64,000 nucleotides of DNA from assembly GCF_023487995.1 (NCBI RefSeq), contig NZ_JAMFKN010000001.1:558001-622000 (forward strand), in the 5' to 3' direction. The translations under genes were made by a program, and so were the position numbers. This DNA comes from Thermohalobaculum sediminis (GTDB lineage: Bacteria > Pseudomonadota > Alphaproteobacteria > Rhodobacterales > Rhodobacteraceae). Every line of letters starts with the position of its first letter. Positions within the stretch are counted from its first letter, which is position 1. This document shows, piece by piece, positions 53,276 through 61,525 of the stretch. Under the pieces are notes generated by a model. It worked only from the letters and a program-made list of their open reading frames with translations, did no database searches and was not told the origin of the DNA.

Positions 53276-54657
53276 TCCAGGGGCGAGGGACTCGACGCGT
53301 CGAAGGTCGTGCGCCGCTTGCCGAAGGTGCCCTTCTCGTCGCAGGCGAGGCGCCACTCGATGCCGGGATAGCGGCGCGCGGCCAGCGCCATCTGCGTGTG
53401 CCACCAGTAGGGCGGCTGCTGCGTCGTGTGCGCGTTGCGCCCGTCCGGCAAGATCTTCTCGGCCGGGTAGCAGGCGGCGACGATGAAGACGAAGCGCCGC
53501 GCGCGGGCGAACATCTGGTCGATCACCCAAGGGACATCGAAGCTCGCCAGATGCTCGACGACGTCGGTCGAGATCACGCCGTCGAACTGCTCGTCGGGCA
53601 GCGTGGCAAAGGGTGGGTGGCCGGGATCGTAGCAGCGCACGCGCACGCCCGGCCAGACGGACACCTGACGCCAGGCGCTGTCGTGGGGCTCGCCCTCGAT
53701 GCGCGAATATTCCTTGCCCTTGCCCGCGCCATAGTCGAGCAGCGTCTCCGCGCCGGTCTTGCGGACCAACTCGGCGACGCTGTCGACATGCTTGCCGAGG
53801 CGGTGGCCGGCAAAGGTCTCGGGCGTCTCGTGCATCTGCTGGTAGAGCGCGACGAGCGCCGAGAACTCGCGGCTCGGGTGGTCGGCAGTGAACATCAGGT
53901 ATCCCGCCGCGTCCGCCGCCTTCTCCATGTCGTGCCACAGGTAGCCCAGCGCGTTCTCGCCATAGCGCAGCATCTCGGGGAAGGGCTTCCAGGGCTGGGT
54001 GTGCAGCGTGGTGTAGTGCAGGCACTTGATCTGCGGCACCGGATGCTCGCCGTCGCGCGAGTTCCAGACGCCGGGCAGTTCGCCGTAGAGGCCGTTCTCG
54101 GACATCACGCCCTTGGAATGGGCATGCCCCTTGCCGGCCTTCACGGCCTCGAGCGTCCAGAGCGGCGCCATCACCTCGCAGTCGATCAGCATCACCGAGT
54201 TCTCCTTCTCGGTGATCGCGAGCACGCCCTTGCCCTGCATGTCGAGGTCGAACATCTCGGCCGGATCGGCAAGGTAGATCTGATCGACATCGTTGTAGAT
54301 CGCCCGGCCCGTGTTCCCGGCAAGGTGCGGGATTGCGTAGCGGTAGTTGGTGAAGCCGGTCTTCCAGCCCTCGCGCGGGATGCCGTCGAGGTCCGACATC
54401 AGCGTGATCTCGTAGGCGCGCGCGGGGTCGCGGTTCTGCATCACCGACCAGATGAAGACGCGGGTGCCGCGATACTGCCGCGGCTCGGTGCCCAGGAAGA
54501 TGCGCACGGGGGGCTTGGGCGACGGCTGGTGGCCGGGGACGGGGTCGAGGCGGATCACCTCGGGCGTCGCGTTGCTTCCCACCGGACGGTGCGGGTCGCG
54601 GTCCAGCCAGAACTGCGGCTGACGGTGATACCAGTGGGTCTTGTAGGGATTTGCCAT
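53272..54657 (-). CDS. Fused glycosyltransferase (GT8-like) and SAM methyltransferase
   Basis: Predicted 461-residue bifunctional protein. Residues about 50-250 form a glycosyltransferase fold: VRIFLGTEPRQYRGTRVFIWSV, YEITLMSDLDG, and NDVDQIYLADP with the metal-binding DVD (123-125). Residues about 285-450 form a class I methyltransferase: LLDYGAGKGKEYSRI (306-320, motif I), VRCYDPGHP and FDGVISTDVVEHL, then a YWWHTQMALAARRYPG end. A hexose or similar sugar could be transferred and then O-methylated. The start ATG 54657 has GAGAGGG upstream. It overlaps the flippase gene, and lies 110 bp after the sialyltransferase-like gene. Confidence 0.82.
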   Translation of the reverse strand: MANPYKTHWYHRQPQFWLDRDPHRPVGSNATPEVIRLDPVPGHQPSPKPPVRIFLGTEPRQYRGTRVFIWSVMQNRDPARAYEITLMSDLDGIPREGWKTGFTNYRYAIPHLAGNTGRAIYNDVDQIYLADPAEMFDLDMQGKGVLAITEKENSVMLIDCEVMAPLWTLEAVKAGKGHAHSKGVMSENGLYGELPGVWNSRDGEHPVPQIKCLHYTTLHTQPWKPFPEMLRYGENALGYLWHDMEKAADAAGYLMFTADHPSREFSALVALYQQMHETPETFAGHRLGKHVDSVAELVRKTGAETLLDYGAGKGKEYSRIEGEPHDSAWRQVSVWPGVRVRCYDPGHPPFATLPDEQFDGVISTDVVEHLASFDVPWVIDQMFARARRFVFIVAACYPAEKILPDGRNAHTTQQPPYWWHTQMALAARRYPGIEWRLACDEKGTFGKRRTTFDASSPSPLE

Positions 54658-54767
54658 GTCGCGGCCCTCTCTCGGCTGGGCGATGTTGTAGTGACGCACG
54701 GGGCAGCCGCGCAAGATGCGCGACGGCCGCCCCTGCGCGGCAGATGCGCGCTGCGCGCCGCGGGGGG

Positions 54768-56036
54768 TCAGGCAGGGGCCGCGCATGCCTCGATCCCGAC
54801 CAGCCGGAAGCGCGCCCCCGGAACGCCGCGGGCCAGGTCGGCGAAGGCCGGGCTCAAGGTCGCGATCTCGCCCTCGTAAGACGCAAGGCAGCCGCGGATG
54901 AAGGCCACATCGGTCTCGTGATCGTGGCTCGGGGTATAGGCGTTCTCGGCCGCGCCGCCGCCCGGATAGGCGCCCGAGGGGTGGCTGAACATGTCCATGC
55001 CGGCGATCACGATCCGCCGCGGGCGCAGCGCCACCGCGGCGGCGATCATGTAGGCCCCCGTGGTGGGCCGCAGCGGCCCCTGGACGGCGGGCAGCACGGG
55101 GCCGGCGATCTCCTCGACCACGGCATAGGTGATGGGCCCGTGCCAGAACTCGACCAGCCGGGCGGCGAGCAGCGCGCGTTCCTTGCGCGGGGTGGCGACG
55201 CCCAGCGGGATCCGGCCAGCCGCGCGCATCGAGCGCTTGACGCCCGCGAAGATCATGTCCGGCCGGGCAAGGAACCCGCGCGCCTTCCACTGGTGGTTCA
55301 CCCGGAACAACGCATCGCGCGGCAGTGCCGCCAGCGCGGGATCCTCGCTGGTCGGCCCGTTGCCGAGGCAGAGGATCGTCCCCGGTCGGCCCAGCCGCTC
55401 GGCCAGCGCCCCCGCCGTCTCGATCCGCGCGCAGAACCGCCCCAGAAGGCGCCGCATCCCGCGCGTCGCGAGGCCCCGTTGCAGCCGCCCGGCCAGCGCG
55501 TCGAGGAGCGGCCCCTGCCCGCGCTCGATCCCGGCCGAGCGCACGAAATGCCGGGCGAGCTCATCGAGATCCGCATTGGCCCTTGGCATCGCCTCGGCCG
55601 CCGTCGCGGACAGCGCCACCACCTCGCCCGAGCCCTGCGCCAGGCCCGCGGGATCGACCGCGAAGACCGGCAGGCCTCGCCTGCGCGCACCCGCGACGAG
55701 ACGGCGGAGCGATGCCGGCAGGGTCCCCGGCGCCCCGGCCACGACCATCGCGCGCGCCCTCAACCCGGCCAGAGCCGCGCGCACGGGGACCATGGGCGGG
55801 ATGCGCGGCACGCGCGTGAGCAGCCGCGGCAGCGTGCCTGCCGCCGGCAGCGCCACCGCGAGCGCCGCGTCCGGCAGCGCCGCGACGATGTCCAGCCGAT
55901 AGGCCCCGCCGGCCAGCCGCGCGAGCAGGCCACCCGCCGCCCTCGCCGCAGCCGCGTCCGGCAGCACGACGACCAGCGCTTCCTCGCCCGGCTTCGGGCC
56001 GCCCGCCAGCCGCCGCAGGATCGCCTTCAGCGCCAT
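54768..56036 (-). CDS. Sialyltransferase-like (GT29-type) glycosyltransferase with unrecognised N-terminal domain
   Basis: Predicted 422-residue protein. Its C-terminal half has a sialylmotif-L-like segment TILCLGNGPTSEDP followed by RDALFRVNHQWKARG at about 220-250, and a sialylmotif-S-like segment PTTGAYMIAAAVALRPRRIV with GMDMF at about 323-350, then SHPSGAYPGGGAAENAY, which is how bacterial GT29-type proteins look. The N-terminal 200 residues are Ala/Leu/Arg-rich and read like a Rossmann half (ARAMVVAGAPGTLP, GLPVFAVDPAGL), of no recognised family. The donor may be CMP-sialic acid or a CMP-keto-sugar; no CMP-sialate synthase is in the window. It overlaps the next gene (CDP-glycerol type) by 10 bp. 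Confidence 0.65.
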   Translation of the reverse strand: MALKAILRRLAGGPKPGEEALVVVLPDAAAARAAGGLLARLAGGAYRLDIVAALPDAALAVALPAAGTLPRLLTRVPRIPPMVPVRAALAGLRARAMVVAGAPGTLPASLRRLVAGARRRGLPVFAVDPAGLAQGSGEVVALSATAAEAMPRANADLDELARHFVRSAGIERGQGPLLDALAGRLQRGLATRGMRRLLGRFCARIETAGALAERLGRPGTILCLGNGPTSEDPALAALPRDALFRVNHQWKARGFLARPDMIFAGVKRSMRAAGRIPLGVATPRKERALLAARLVEFWHGPITYAVVEEIAGPVLPAVQGPLRPTTGAYMIAAAVALRPRRIVIAGMDMFSHPSGAYPGGGAAENAYTPSHDHETDVAFIRGCLASYEGEIATLSPAFADLARGVPGARFRLVGIEACAAPA

Positions 56037-57193
56037 TCCGGCCCCAGCCCCCCGGTCTCGAGGAACTCAGCAATCGCCCGCGCGCCGCGCGCCGAGGCGG
56101 GCTCGGGCTCGCGCAGGAAGGCGTGATCGCGCGCCGCTTCCTGCGCCGGGCGGAACGCCGTCTCGAACCGCGCGCGGGCCTCGGCAAGCGCGGGGCCCAG
56201 ATCGGCCGCCCGCTCGACCACCGGGCCGAAGCGCCACGAGCGGAAGGCGGGATTGCCCTGCCAGTCGAAGCCGTGCGCGTTGAGGAACACGCAGGGACGC
56301 GGCCAGTTGATGAACTCGTAGATCTGGCTCGACAGGTCGCCCAGATAGATATCCGCGGCCATCAGATAGGTGAGATCGACCGATGCCCGGCTGCCCAGGT
56401 CGATGAGCATCCGCGGCCCGCCGCGATAGCGCCGCGGCAGCCGCGCGCCACGGCTCAGCGCGCGCTTGAACAGCAGCACATGCGGCGCGAAGATCAGATT
56501 GTAGTCGTCTGATTGCGCGAAGAAATCCAGAATATCGGTTCCGAACTTCCGCCACGAGGTCGCGGCCGGTGTCTGGGTCGGGTTGTAGAGCACCACGGGC
56601 CGGTCGTCGGCGAACAGGCGCGGGCGGCCCGCCCCCATCTCGCCAATCTCGAATTTCGTATATCCGGCAACAGCATAAAGCGTGTCCTTGAACCTGCCCA
56701 GCGCGTTCAGCTCCTCGGCGATCCGGCGACCCTGCAGCAGCACCATGTCGAAGCGCTCGATGCGCGGGTCGAACATGCCGACAGTGCTGTTGTAGCCATC
56801 CCCCGCGCCATGCCCGGTGAAGATGAGCTTGACATGCGAAAGCCTTGAATCCTCGTGCAATCCAAGACTCGTCAGCTCCGGCACGATCAGCGCATCGAAC
56901 CCGGCGAACAGCCCGACATTCGCCCGTTGCACCGCGAGCTTGCGGGTGAATGCCACGTGCCGCGCGATGGGGTCGATCGCCTCGGCCCAGAGCGGCGCGC
57001 GGATGCGCTCGATGCGCGCGGCATGGCCGGGATAGCGCGCGCCGATCTCGGCCGCGAACTCGGCCTCGGCGCGGGTCGAGCACAGGATGCGCACCCGCCA
57101 GTCGGGCCTCAGGCGCGACAGCGCGAAGCCGTAGGGCACGACATGCGGCACCTGGTGCGGCTCGTAATGGTTGAGGAGAACCCCGATCTGCAT
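56027..57193 (-). CDS. CDP-glycerol glycerophosphotransferase-like glycan polymerase
   Basis: Predicted 388-residue cytoplasmic GT-B-like protein. It starts MQIGVLLNHYEPHQVPHVVPYG and has LIVPELTSLGLHEDSRLSHVKLIFTGHGAGDGYNS, VVLYNPTQTPAATSWRKFG and a C-terminal VDLTYLMAADIYLGDLSSQIYEF region, the conserved Asp/Ser-Ser of Glyphos_transf enzymes. These enzymes transfer glycerol- or ribitol-phosphate, or act as capsule polymerases. With its neighbours (sialyltransferase-like, GT-methyltransferase, flippase) it forms a surface glycan operon. It is divergent from the acyl-AMP ligase gene (57420). Confidence 0.75.
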   Translation of the reverse strand: MQIGVLLNHYEPHQVPHVVPYGFALSRLRPDWRVRILCSTRAEAEFAAEIGARYPGHAARIERIRAPLWAEAIDPIARHVAFTRKLAVQRANVGLFAGFDALIVPELTSLGLHEDSRLSHVKLIFTGHGAGDGYNSTVGMFDPRIERFDMVLLQGRRIAEELNALGRFKDTLYAVAGYTKFEIGEMGAGRPRLFADDRPVVLYNPTQTPAATSWRKFGTDILDFFAQSDDYNLIFAPHVLLFKRALSRGARLPRRYRGGPRMLIDLGSRASVDLTYLMAADIYLGDLSSQIYEFINWPRPCVFLNAHGFDWQGNPAFRSWRFGPVVERAADLGPALAEARARFETAFRPAQEAARDHAFLREPEPASARGARAIAEFLETGGLGPEWR

Positions 57194-57419
57194 GGCCCTG
57201 CCGCGCGGCGTCGCGCGCCCATCCTGCCGTCGCGCGCGGCCCGGCCGTGCGCCGGCGGAGGCCTAAAGCAATTCCGGCCGCATGGCAATCGCGGGCAGGC
57301 GCGCCGGGCTTGCAGCGTCGCGCAGGTCTGATATGAGGACGCCGCGAACGACTCCCGCGCCCGGCGAGGCTGCGGGTTTTCTTGTCGTTGCAGCCTCGGA
57401 GCAAAAGGTCGAGCGGCGG

Positions 57420-59141
57420 ATGAAGGCAGTGGCACGGCAGATCGGAGACGGTCCGACGCATCGGCGCGGGGATTTCCCCACGCTGACGGCCGCGCTCGAC
57501 TACGCCGCGCTGAGCGTGGGCAGCATGCGCTTCCACGGGCCGCGCGGCGAGCTGGTCGAGGATCTGGCCTATGCGAGGCTTGCGCGCGAGGCGCGCGAGG
57601 CGGGCGGGCGGCTGCTCGGCCTCGGGCTCGAGCCCGGCGACCGCGTCGGCCTGATCGCCGAGACCGACGCCGACTTCATGCGCGCGTTCATGGGCTGCCT
57701 CTATGCCGGCCTCGTCCCGGCGCCGATGCCGCTGCCGGCGGCCTTCGGCTCGCGCGAGGCCTATGCCGAGCAGATCCGCCGGATCGGCGCGGTCGCGGCG
57801 GTGCGCGCCGTGCTCACGCCCGAGGTGATCCGCGACTGGGTGGCCGAGGCCTTCGCCGATGCCGGGCTGGTGCATGCCGGAACGCTTGGCGAGATCGGCC
57901 GGGCCGCCGAAGCGCTGCCCGAGGCGGAGCCAGATCTGGGCGCTACGGCCTACCTGCAGTTCTCGTCCGGCACGACCAGCCTGCCCAAGGGCATCGCCGT
58001 CAGCCACCGGGCGATGATGGCGAACATCCGCGCCATGGCCGAGCATGGCCTGGGCATCGGACCGGACGACCGCGGCGTGAGCTGGCTGCCGCTCTACCAC
58101 GACATGGGTCTCGTCGGCTGCATGTTCCTGCCGGTCGCCACGCAGATGCCGATCAGCTACTACGCGACGCGCGACTTCGTGCGCCGTCCCGGATTGTGGC
58201 TCAAGCTGATCTCGGACACTCGGGCGACGCTCTCCTACGCACCGTCCTTCGGCTACGACCTCGCGGCGCGGCGCGCGAAGATCGAGGGCCTGGACCTCTC
58301 GTCGTGGCGCATCGCCGGGATCGGCGGCGACATGATCAAGACCGGCACGCTCGCCGCCTTCGCCAATGCCTTCGCGCCGGCCGGGTTCGACGCGCGCGCC
58401 TTCCTGCCCAGCTATGGCATGGCCGAGGCGACGCTTGGCCTGACCTTCGCCCCGCTGGGTCAGGGCTTCCGTACGGTCAGCGTCGATCTCGCCGCCCTCG
58501 ATCGGGGCGAGGTGGTGCCCGCCGATCCGGGCAGCCCCGGCGCGCGCAGCTTCGCCGTCTGCGGCCCCATCCTGCCGGGCCACGAGATCATGCTGGCCGA
58601 CGCCGGCGGCGCGCCGCTGCCGCCGGACCGGGTCGGGCGCATCCTTGCCCGCGGCCCCAGCCTCATGACCGGCTATTTCGGCGACGCGGACGCCACGCGC
58701 CTCGCCCTGTCGCCGGACGGGTGGCTCGACACCGGCGATCTGGGCTTCATGGATGCGGGCGAACTGGTCGTGACCGGCCGGGCCAAGGACCTGATCATCA
58801 TCAACGGCCGCAACATCTGGCCGCAGGACATCGAGTGGGCGATCGAGAGCGGCACGGACGGCATCCGCTCGGGGGGCGTCGCGGCCTTCGGCATTGCCAC
58901 CTCGGACGGCAACGGTGGACTGGCCGAGGAGGCCGTGATCGTCATCGGCGAATGCCGCGTGGCGGGCGAGGAAGGCCGCGCCGCGCTGCGCGACGAAATC
59001 CACGCGCTGGTCCGCGAGCGCATCGGCATCGAGGTCGCCGTGGTCCTGACCGGCACGGGCGCGCTGCCGCGCACCTCGTCGGGCAAGCTCAGTCGCGCCC
59101 GCGCGCGCGAGATGTTCCTCACGGGCGTCTTCGGCGCGTGA
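57420..59141 (+). CDS. Fatty-acyl-AMP ligase / acyl-ACP synthetase (sphingolipid cluster)
   Basis: Predicted 573-residue AMP-forming enzyme. A3 motif YLQFSSGTTSLPKG (178-191), VSWLPLYHDMGLVG (A4-like), SYGMAEATLGLTFAPLG (A5), LDTGDLGFMDAGELVVTGRAKDLIIINGRNIWPQDIEW (A7-A8), and C-terminal TSSGKLSRARAREMFL (A10 lysine). The HDMGLVG start of the middle section is typical of FAALs, which load ACP rather than CoA. In Caulobacter the counterpart (AasR) charges the dedicated ACP of sphingolipid synthesis. ATG 57420 is preferred by family length; an in-frame ATG at 57282 would add 46 non-conserved residues. It overlaps the next gene (GTGA). Confidence 0.88.
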   Translation: MKAVARQIGDGPTHRRGDFPTLTAALDYAALSVGSMRFHGPRGELVEDLAYARLAREAREAGGRLLGLGLEPGDRVGLIAETDADFMRAFMGCLYAGLVPAPMPLPAAFGSREAYAEQIRRIGAVAAVRAVLTPEVIRDWVAEAFADAGLVHAGTLGEIGRAAEALPEAEPDLGATAYLQFSSGTTSLPKGIAVSHRAMMANIRAMAEHGLGIGPDDRGVSWLPLYHDMGLVGCMFLPVATQMPISYYATRDFVRRPGLWLKLISDTRATLSYAPSFGYDLAARRAKIEGLDLSSWRIAGIGGDMIKTGTLAAFANAFAPAGFDARAFLPSYGMAEATLGLTFAPLGQGFRTVSVDLAALDRGEVVPADPGSPGARSFAVCGPILPGHEIMLADAGGAPLPPDRVGRILARGPSLMTGYFGDADATRLALSPDGWLDTGDLGFMDAGELVVTGRAKDLIIINGRNIWPQDIEWAIESGTDGIRSGGVAAFGIATSDGNGGLAEEAVIVIGECRVAGEEGRAALRDEIHALVRERIGIEVAVVLTGTGALPRTSSGKLSRARAREMFLTGVFGA

Positions 59142-60112
59142 GCGCGCCCGCCCAGCACGGCACGGCCACGCGCGGCGTTGCCGCCGTGACCGGAGCGACC
59201 GGGTTCCTTGGACCGCACGTCCTGAGCGCGCTCGCCGGGCGCGGCTGGCGGCTGCGCATGCTGGCCCGGCGCGCACCCGCGATCGAGGCCGGGCCCGAGC
59301 CGGTCGAGGTTGTTCCCGGCGACCTTGCCGACCCCGCGATGCTGCGCCGGCTGGTCGAGGGCGCGGACGCGATCATCCACCTTGCTGGGACCGTCCGGGC
59401 GCGCCGCCCCGCCGATTTCGATGCTGCCAATACCGAAGGGACCGCGCGGCTGGCGGAGACCTGGCGGCAGGTGGCACCCGGGGCGCATTTCGTGCTGATC
59501 TCGTCCATGGCGGCGCGCGAGCCGCACCTCTCGCCCTATGCCGCCTCGAAGCGGGCGGGCGAGGCGCGCCTCGCGGCGATCGCGGGCGAGGCGGGCGGCT
59601 ACACCATCCTGCGCCCCGCCGCGGTCTATGGCCCAGGCGACCGCGAGACGCTGGCCGTGTTCCGCGCCGCCGACATGGCGGTCCAGCCGTTGATGAACGG
59701 CCCCGCGGCCCGCCTCTGCCTGATCCACGCCGCCGATGTCGGCGCGGCGATCGCCGCCGCCGCCGCCTCCCCTCCCGGGGGCGCCGTGTTCGAACTGAGC
59801 GACGCGCGCCACGAGGGCTACGGCTGGGCCGAGATCGCGGCCGTGGCGGCCGCGGCACTGGGCCGTACTGCGCGCCCGTTGCGCGTCCCGCCGGCCGTGC
59901 TCGCCGCACTTGGCCTCGCGGGCGATGCGGCGACCGCGCTCGGGCTCGGCACGGGCATGCTGACCAGCGCAAAACGGCGCGAGATGCAGCATCCCGACTG
60001 GTCCTCGCGCCCAGCCGCGCAGCCGCCGGCAGACCTCTGGCGCCCGGTCGTCCCGCTCGCCGAGGGCTTCCGCCAGACCGTTTCATGGTATAGGGCGCAT
60101 GGCTGGCTGTGA
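59138..60112 (+). CDS. NAD-dependent epimerase/dehydratase-type reductase (putative ketosphinganine/ceramide reductase, CerR-like)
   Basis: Predicted 324-residue extended SDR. Glycine motif VTGATGFLGPHVLSAL (18-33), LAGTVRARRPADFDAANTEGT, and the catalytic YAASK motif (PYAASKRAGEARL). The C-terminal part is a typical atypical-SDR substrate domain with RPAAVYGPGDRETL. In Caulobacter, CerR between the ACP and acyl-ACP synthetase genes reduces the 3-keto group during ceramide synthesis; the position here, overlapping the acyl-AMP ligase and two genes from the ACP and SPT, suits this role. A GTG start at 59138 is chosen for the 4-bp overlap. Confidence 0.8.
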   Translation: MSAPAQHGTATRGVAAVTGATGFLGPHVLSALAGRGWRLRMLARRAPAIEAGPEPVEVVPGDLADPAMLRRLVEGADAIIHLAGTVRARRPADFDAANTEGTARLAETWRQVAPGAHFVLISSMAAREPHLSPYAASKRAGEARLAAIAGEAGGYTILRPAAVYGPGDRETLAVFRAADMAVQPLMNGPAARLCLIHAADVGAAIAAAAASPPGGAVFELSDARHEGYGWAEIAAVAAAALGRTARPLRVPPAVLAALGLAGDAATALGLGTGMLTSAKRREMQHPDWSSRPAAQPPADLWRPVVPLAEGFRQTVSWYRAHGWL

Positions 60113-60230
60113 GTGCCGCGCGCCGTCGGCGCCGCCCTCGGATTGCGTCATCGCCGCATGATCACGCGCTTCATGTCAATTCGCGAACAAACCGGACGCC
60201 TTTTGTGAAGTATCGCGTGGAGTTTGTGAC

Positions 60231-60258
60231 TTGAGCGTCGTTCCGCGGTAACTATTCT
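60231..60258 (+). promoter_or_regulatory. Candidate sigma-70 promoter before the nucleotidyltransferase gene
   Basis: TTGAGC (60231-60236), 16-base spacer, TATTCT (60253-60258), 31 bp before the ATG at 60290, in a 177-bp gap of lower GC than its surroundings. Suggests that the nucleotidyltransferase-ACP-SPT part has its own promoter. Prediction by eye only. Confidence 0.35.
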
Positions 60259-60289
60259 GTCGTGAAATCGGTGGGAGATCGGCTTCTCC

Positions 60290-61078
60290 ATGACAAATGC
60301 TGTGATCTTGAGCGCCGGGCAAGGCAAGCGTCTCGCCCCGCTTACGGATATGCGTCCCAAATGCCTGGTGAAGGTCGGCGGGCAGCCGGTCCTCTACTGG
60401 CAGCTTCGGGCGCTTGCCGCGGCGGGGATCGAGGACGTGACGATCGTCACCGGCTTCGGCGCCGAGATGGTCGAGACGGCGGTCCGGACCATGGACCTGC
60501 CGCGCCTCCCGGAATGCCTCTACAACCCGTTCTACGCGGTCGCGGACAACATCGGCTCGTGCTGGATGGCGCGCGAGCGGTTTGGCAGCGACACCGTGCT
60601 GCTGAACGGCGATACGGTCATCGACCCGCGCATCCTGCGCCGCGTGCTGGCGGATGCCGAAGCCCCGATCACGGTCACCATCGACCAGAAGCCGGGGTAT
60701 GACGACGACGACATGAAGATCCGGCGCGACGGCCGCCGCCTCACCGCGATCGGAAAGACGCTGAGCGCGCCGGTCGACGGCGAGTCGATCGGCCTCCTTC
60801 GCTTTCTCGGCGATGGCGGCGAGCGCTTCGTCGCGGCGATGCGCGCGGTGCTGGCGGATCAGGCCGCGCTCAAGCGCTGGTATCTCTCGATCATCGACCA
60901 GATCGCCCAGACCGGGGCTGTCGGCGTCGTCGAGATCGCAGGGTTGCCCTGGACCGAGATCGACTTTCCCCGCGACCTCCCGATCGCCGAGAGCCGCGTC
61001 ACCCATTTCGACTGGAGCGGCGCGCAGACCGGCACCGGGCTCGCGGCCAGCATCGGCGCGCCCCAGGGGGGCGCCTGA
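60290..61078 (+). CDS. NTP-transferase domain protein (sugar/alcohol-phosphate nucleotidyltransferase)
   Basis: Predicted 262-residue nucleotidyltransferase. N-terminal AVILSAGQGKRLAPLTDMRPKCLVKVGG (4-31) is the nucleotide-binding signature (GxGxRL...PKxL). YNPFYAVADNIGSCWMARERF, LLNGDTVIDP and YDDDDMKIRR follow; LPWTEIDFPRDLPIAES resembles LicC/choline-phosphate cytidylyltransferase endings, where EID carries the metal ligand. It probably activates a head-group precursor as a CDP- or NDP-derivative for the sphingolipid or surface glycan made by neighbouring genes. Caulobacter sphingolipid head-group loci also contain an NTP-transferase gene. Confidence 0.8.
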   Translation: MTNAVILSAGQGKRLAPLTDMRPKCLVKVGGQPVLYWQLRALAAAGIEDVTIVTGFGAEMVETAVRTMDLPRLPECLYNPFYAVADNIGSCWMARERFGSDTVLLNGDTVIDPRILRRVLADAEAPITVTIDQKPGYDDDDMKIRRDGRRLTAIGKTLSAPVDGESIGLLRFLGDGGERFVAAMRAVLADQAALKRWYLSIIDQIAQTGAVGVVEIAGLPWTEIDFPRDLPIAESRVTHFDWSGAQTGTGLAASIGAPQGGA

Positions 61079-61227
61079 TCTGGACAGCAGGCTCGCGGCA
61101 GGGTATCGGCGGCGCTTCGCCACGAGCAGGATTCCCGGCCGGGGCGGCCGGTGAACAGGTTGCACGCGCGCGGCGAGATGGAATGAACACGCTGCCATCG
61201 CGGCGCACGAGCAGGAAGACGACGAAC

Positions 61228-61476
61228 ATGGCCACGGCCGACGACATCGAGGCGCGCATCCTCGCCCTGCTCACCGCCAAGGTGAAGCAGGACGTTGCGG
61301 TCACGCGCGACACGAACATCGTGGCGGATACGGGGCTCGACTCGGTCAGCGTGATGGACTTCGTGCTGGAGCTCGAGGACGAGTTCGACATCAACATCCC
61401 GCTGGACCGGATCGCCGAGGTCAAGACCGTCGCCGATCTGGCCGCCGCGGTGCAGGATCTGGGCGGATCGAGCTGA
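61228..61476 (+). CDS. Acyl carrier protein of the sphingolipid locus
   Basis: Predicted 82-residue ACP. Phosphopantetheine attachment Ser39 lies in ADTGLDSVSVMDF, and the acidic second helix LELEDEFDINIP and closing VKTVADLAAAVQDL are standard. Start ATG 61228 follows GGAAGAC; an upstream in-frame ATG (61183) would add 15 basic residues and is not ACP-like. Next to serine palmitoyltransferase this matches the Caulobacter AcpR layout, in which the acyl group is supplied to SPT on a dedicated ACP. Confidence 0.93.
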   Translation: MATADDIEARILALLTAKVKQDVAVTRDTNIVADTGLDSVSVMDFVLELEDEFDINIPLDRIAEVKTVADLAAAVQDLGGSS

Positions 61477-61525
61477 GGACGGCATAACCCCGGGCAGCGA
61501 CCCGAAGAGGGGAAGGAACGAGACG

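Noticed and set aside
57282-57419. Upstream in-frame start for the acyl-AMP ligase
   Set aside because: The extra 46 residues are Arg/Ala-rich without family similarity, and the usual family length is met from 57420.
56067-59276. 1069-codon minus-strand open frame spanning the acyl-AMP ligase and CDP-glycerol-type genes
   Set aside because: It is antisense to one confident gene and out of frame with another; composition is shadow-like.
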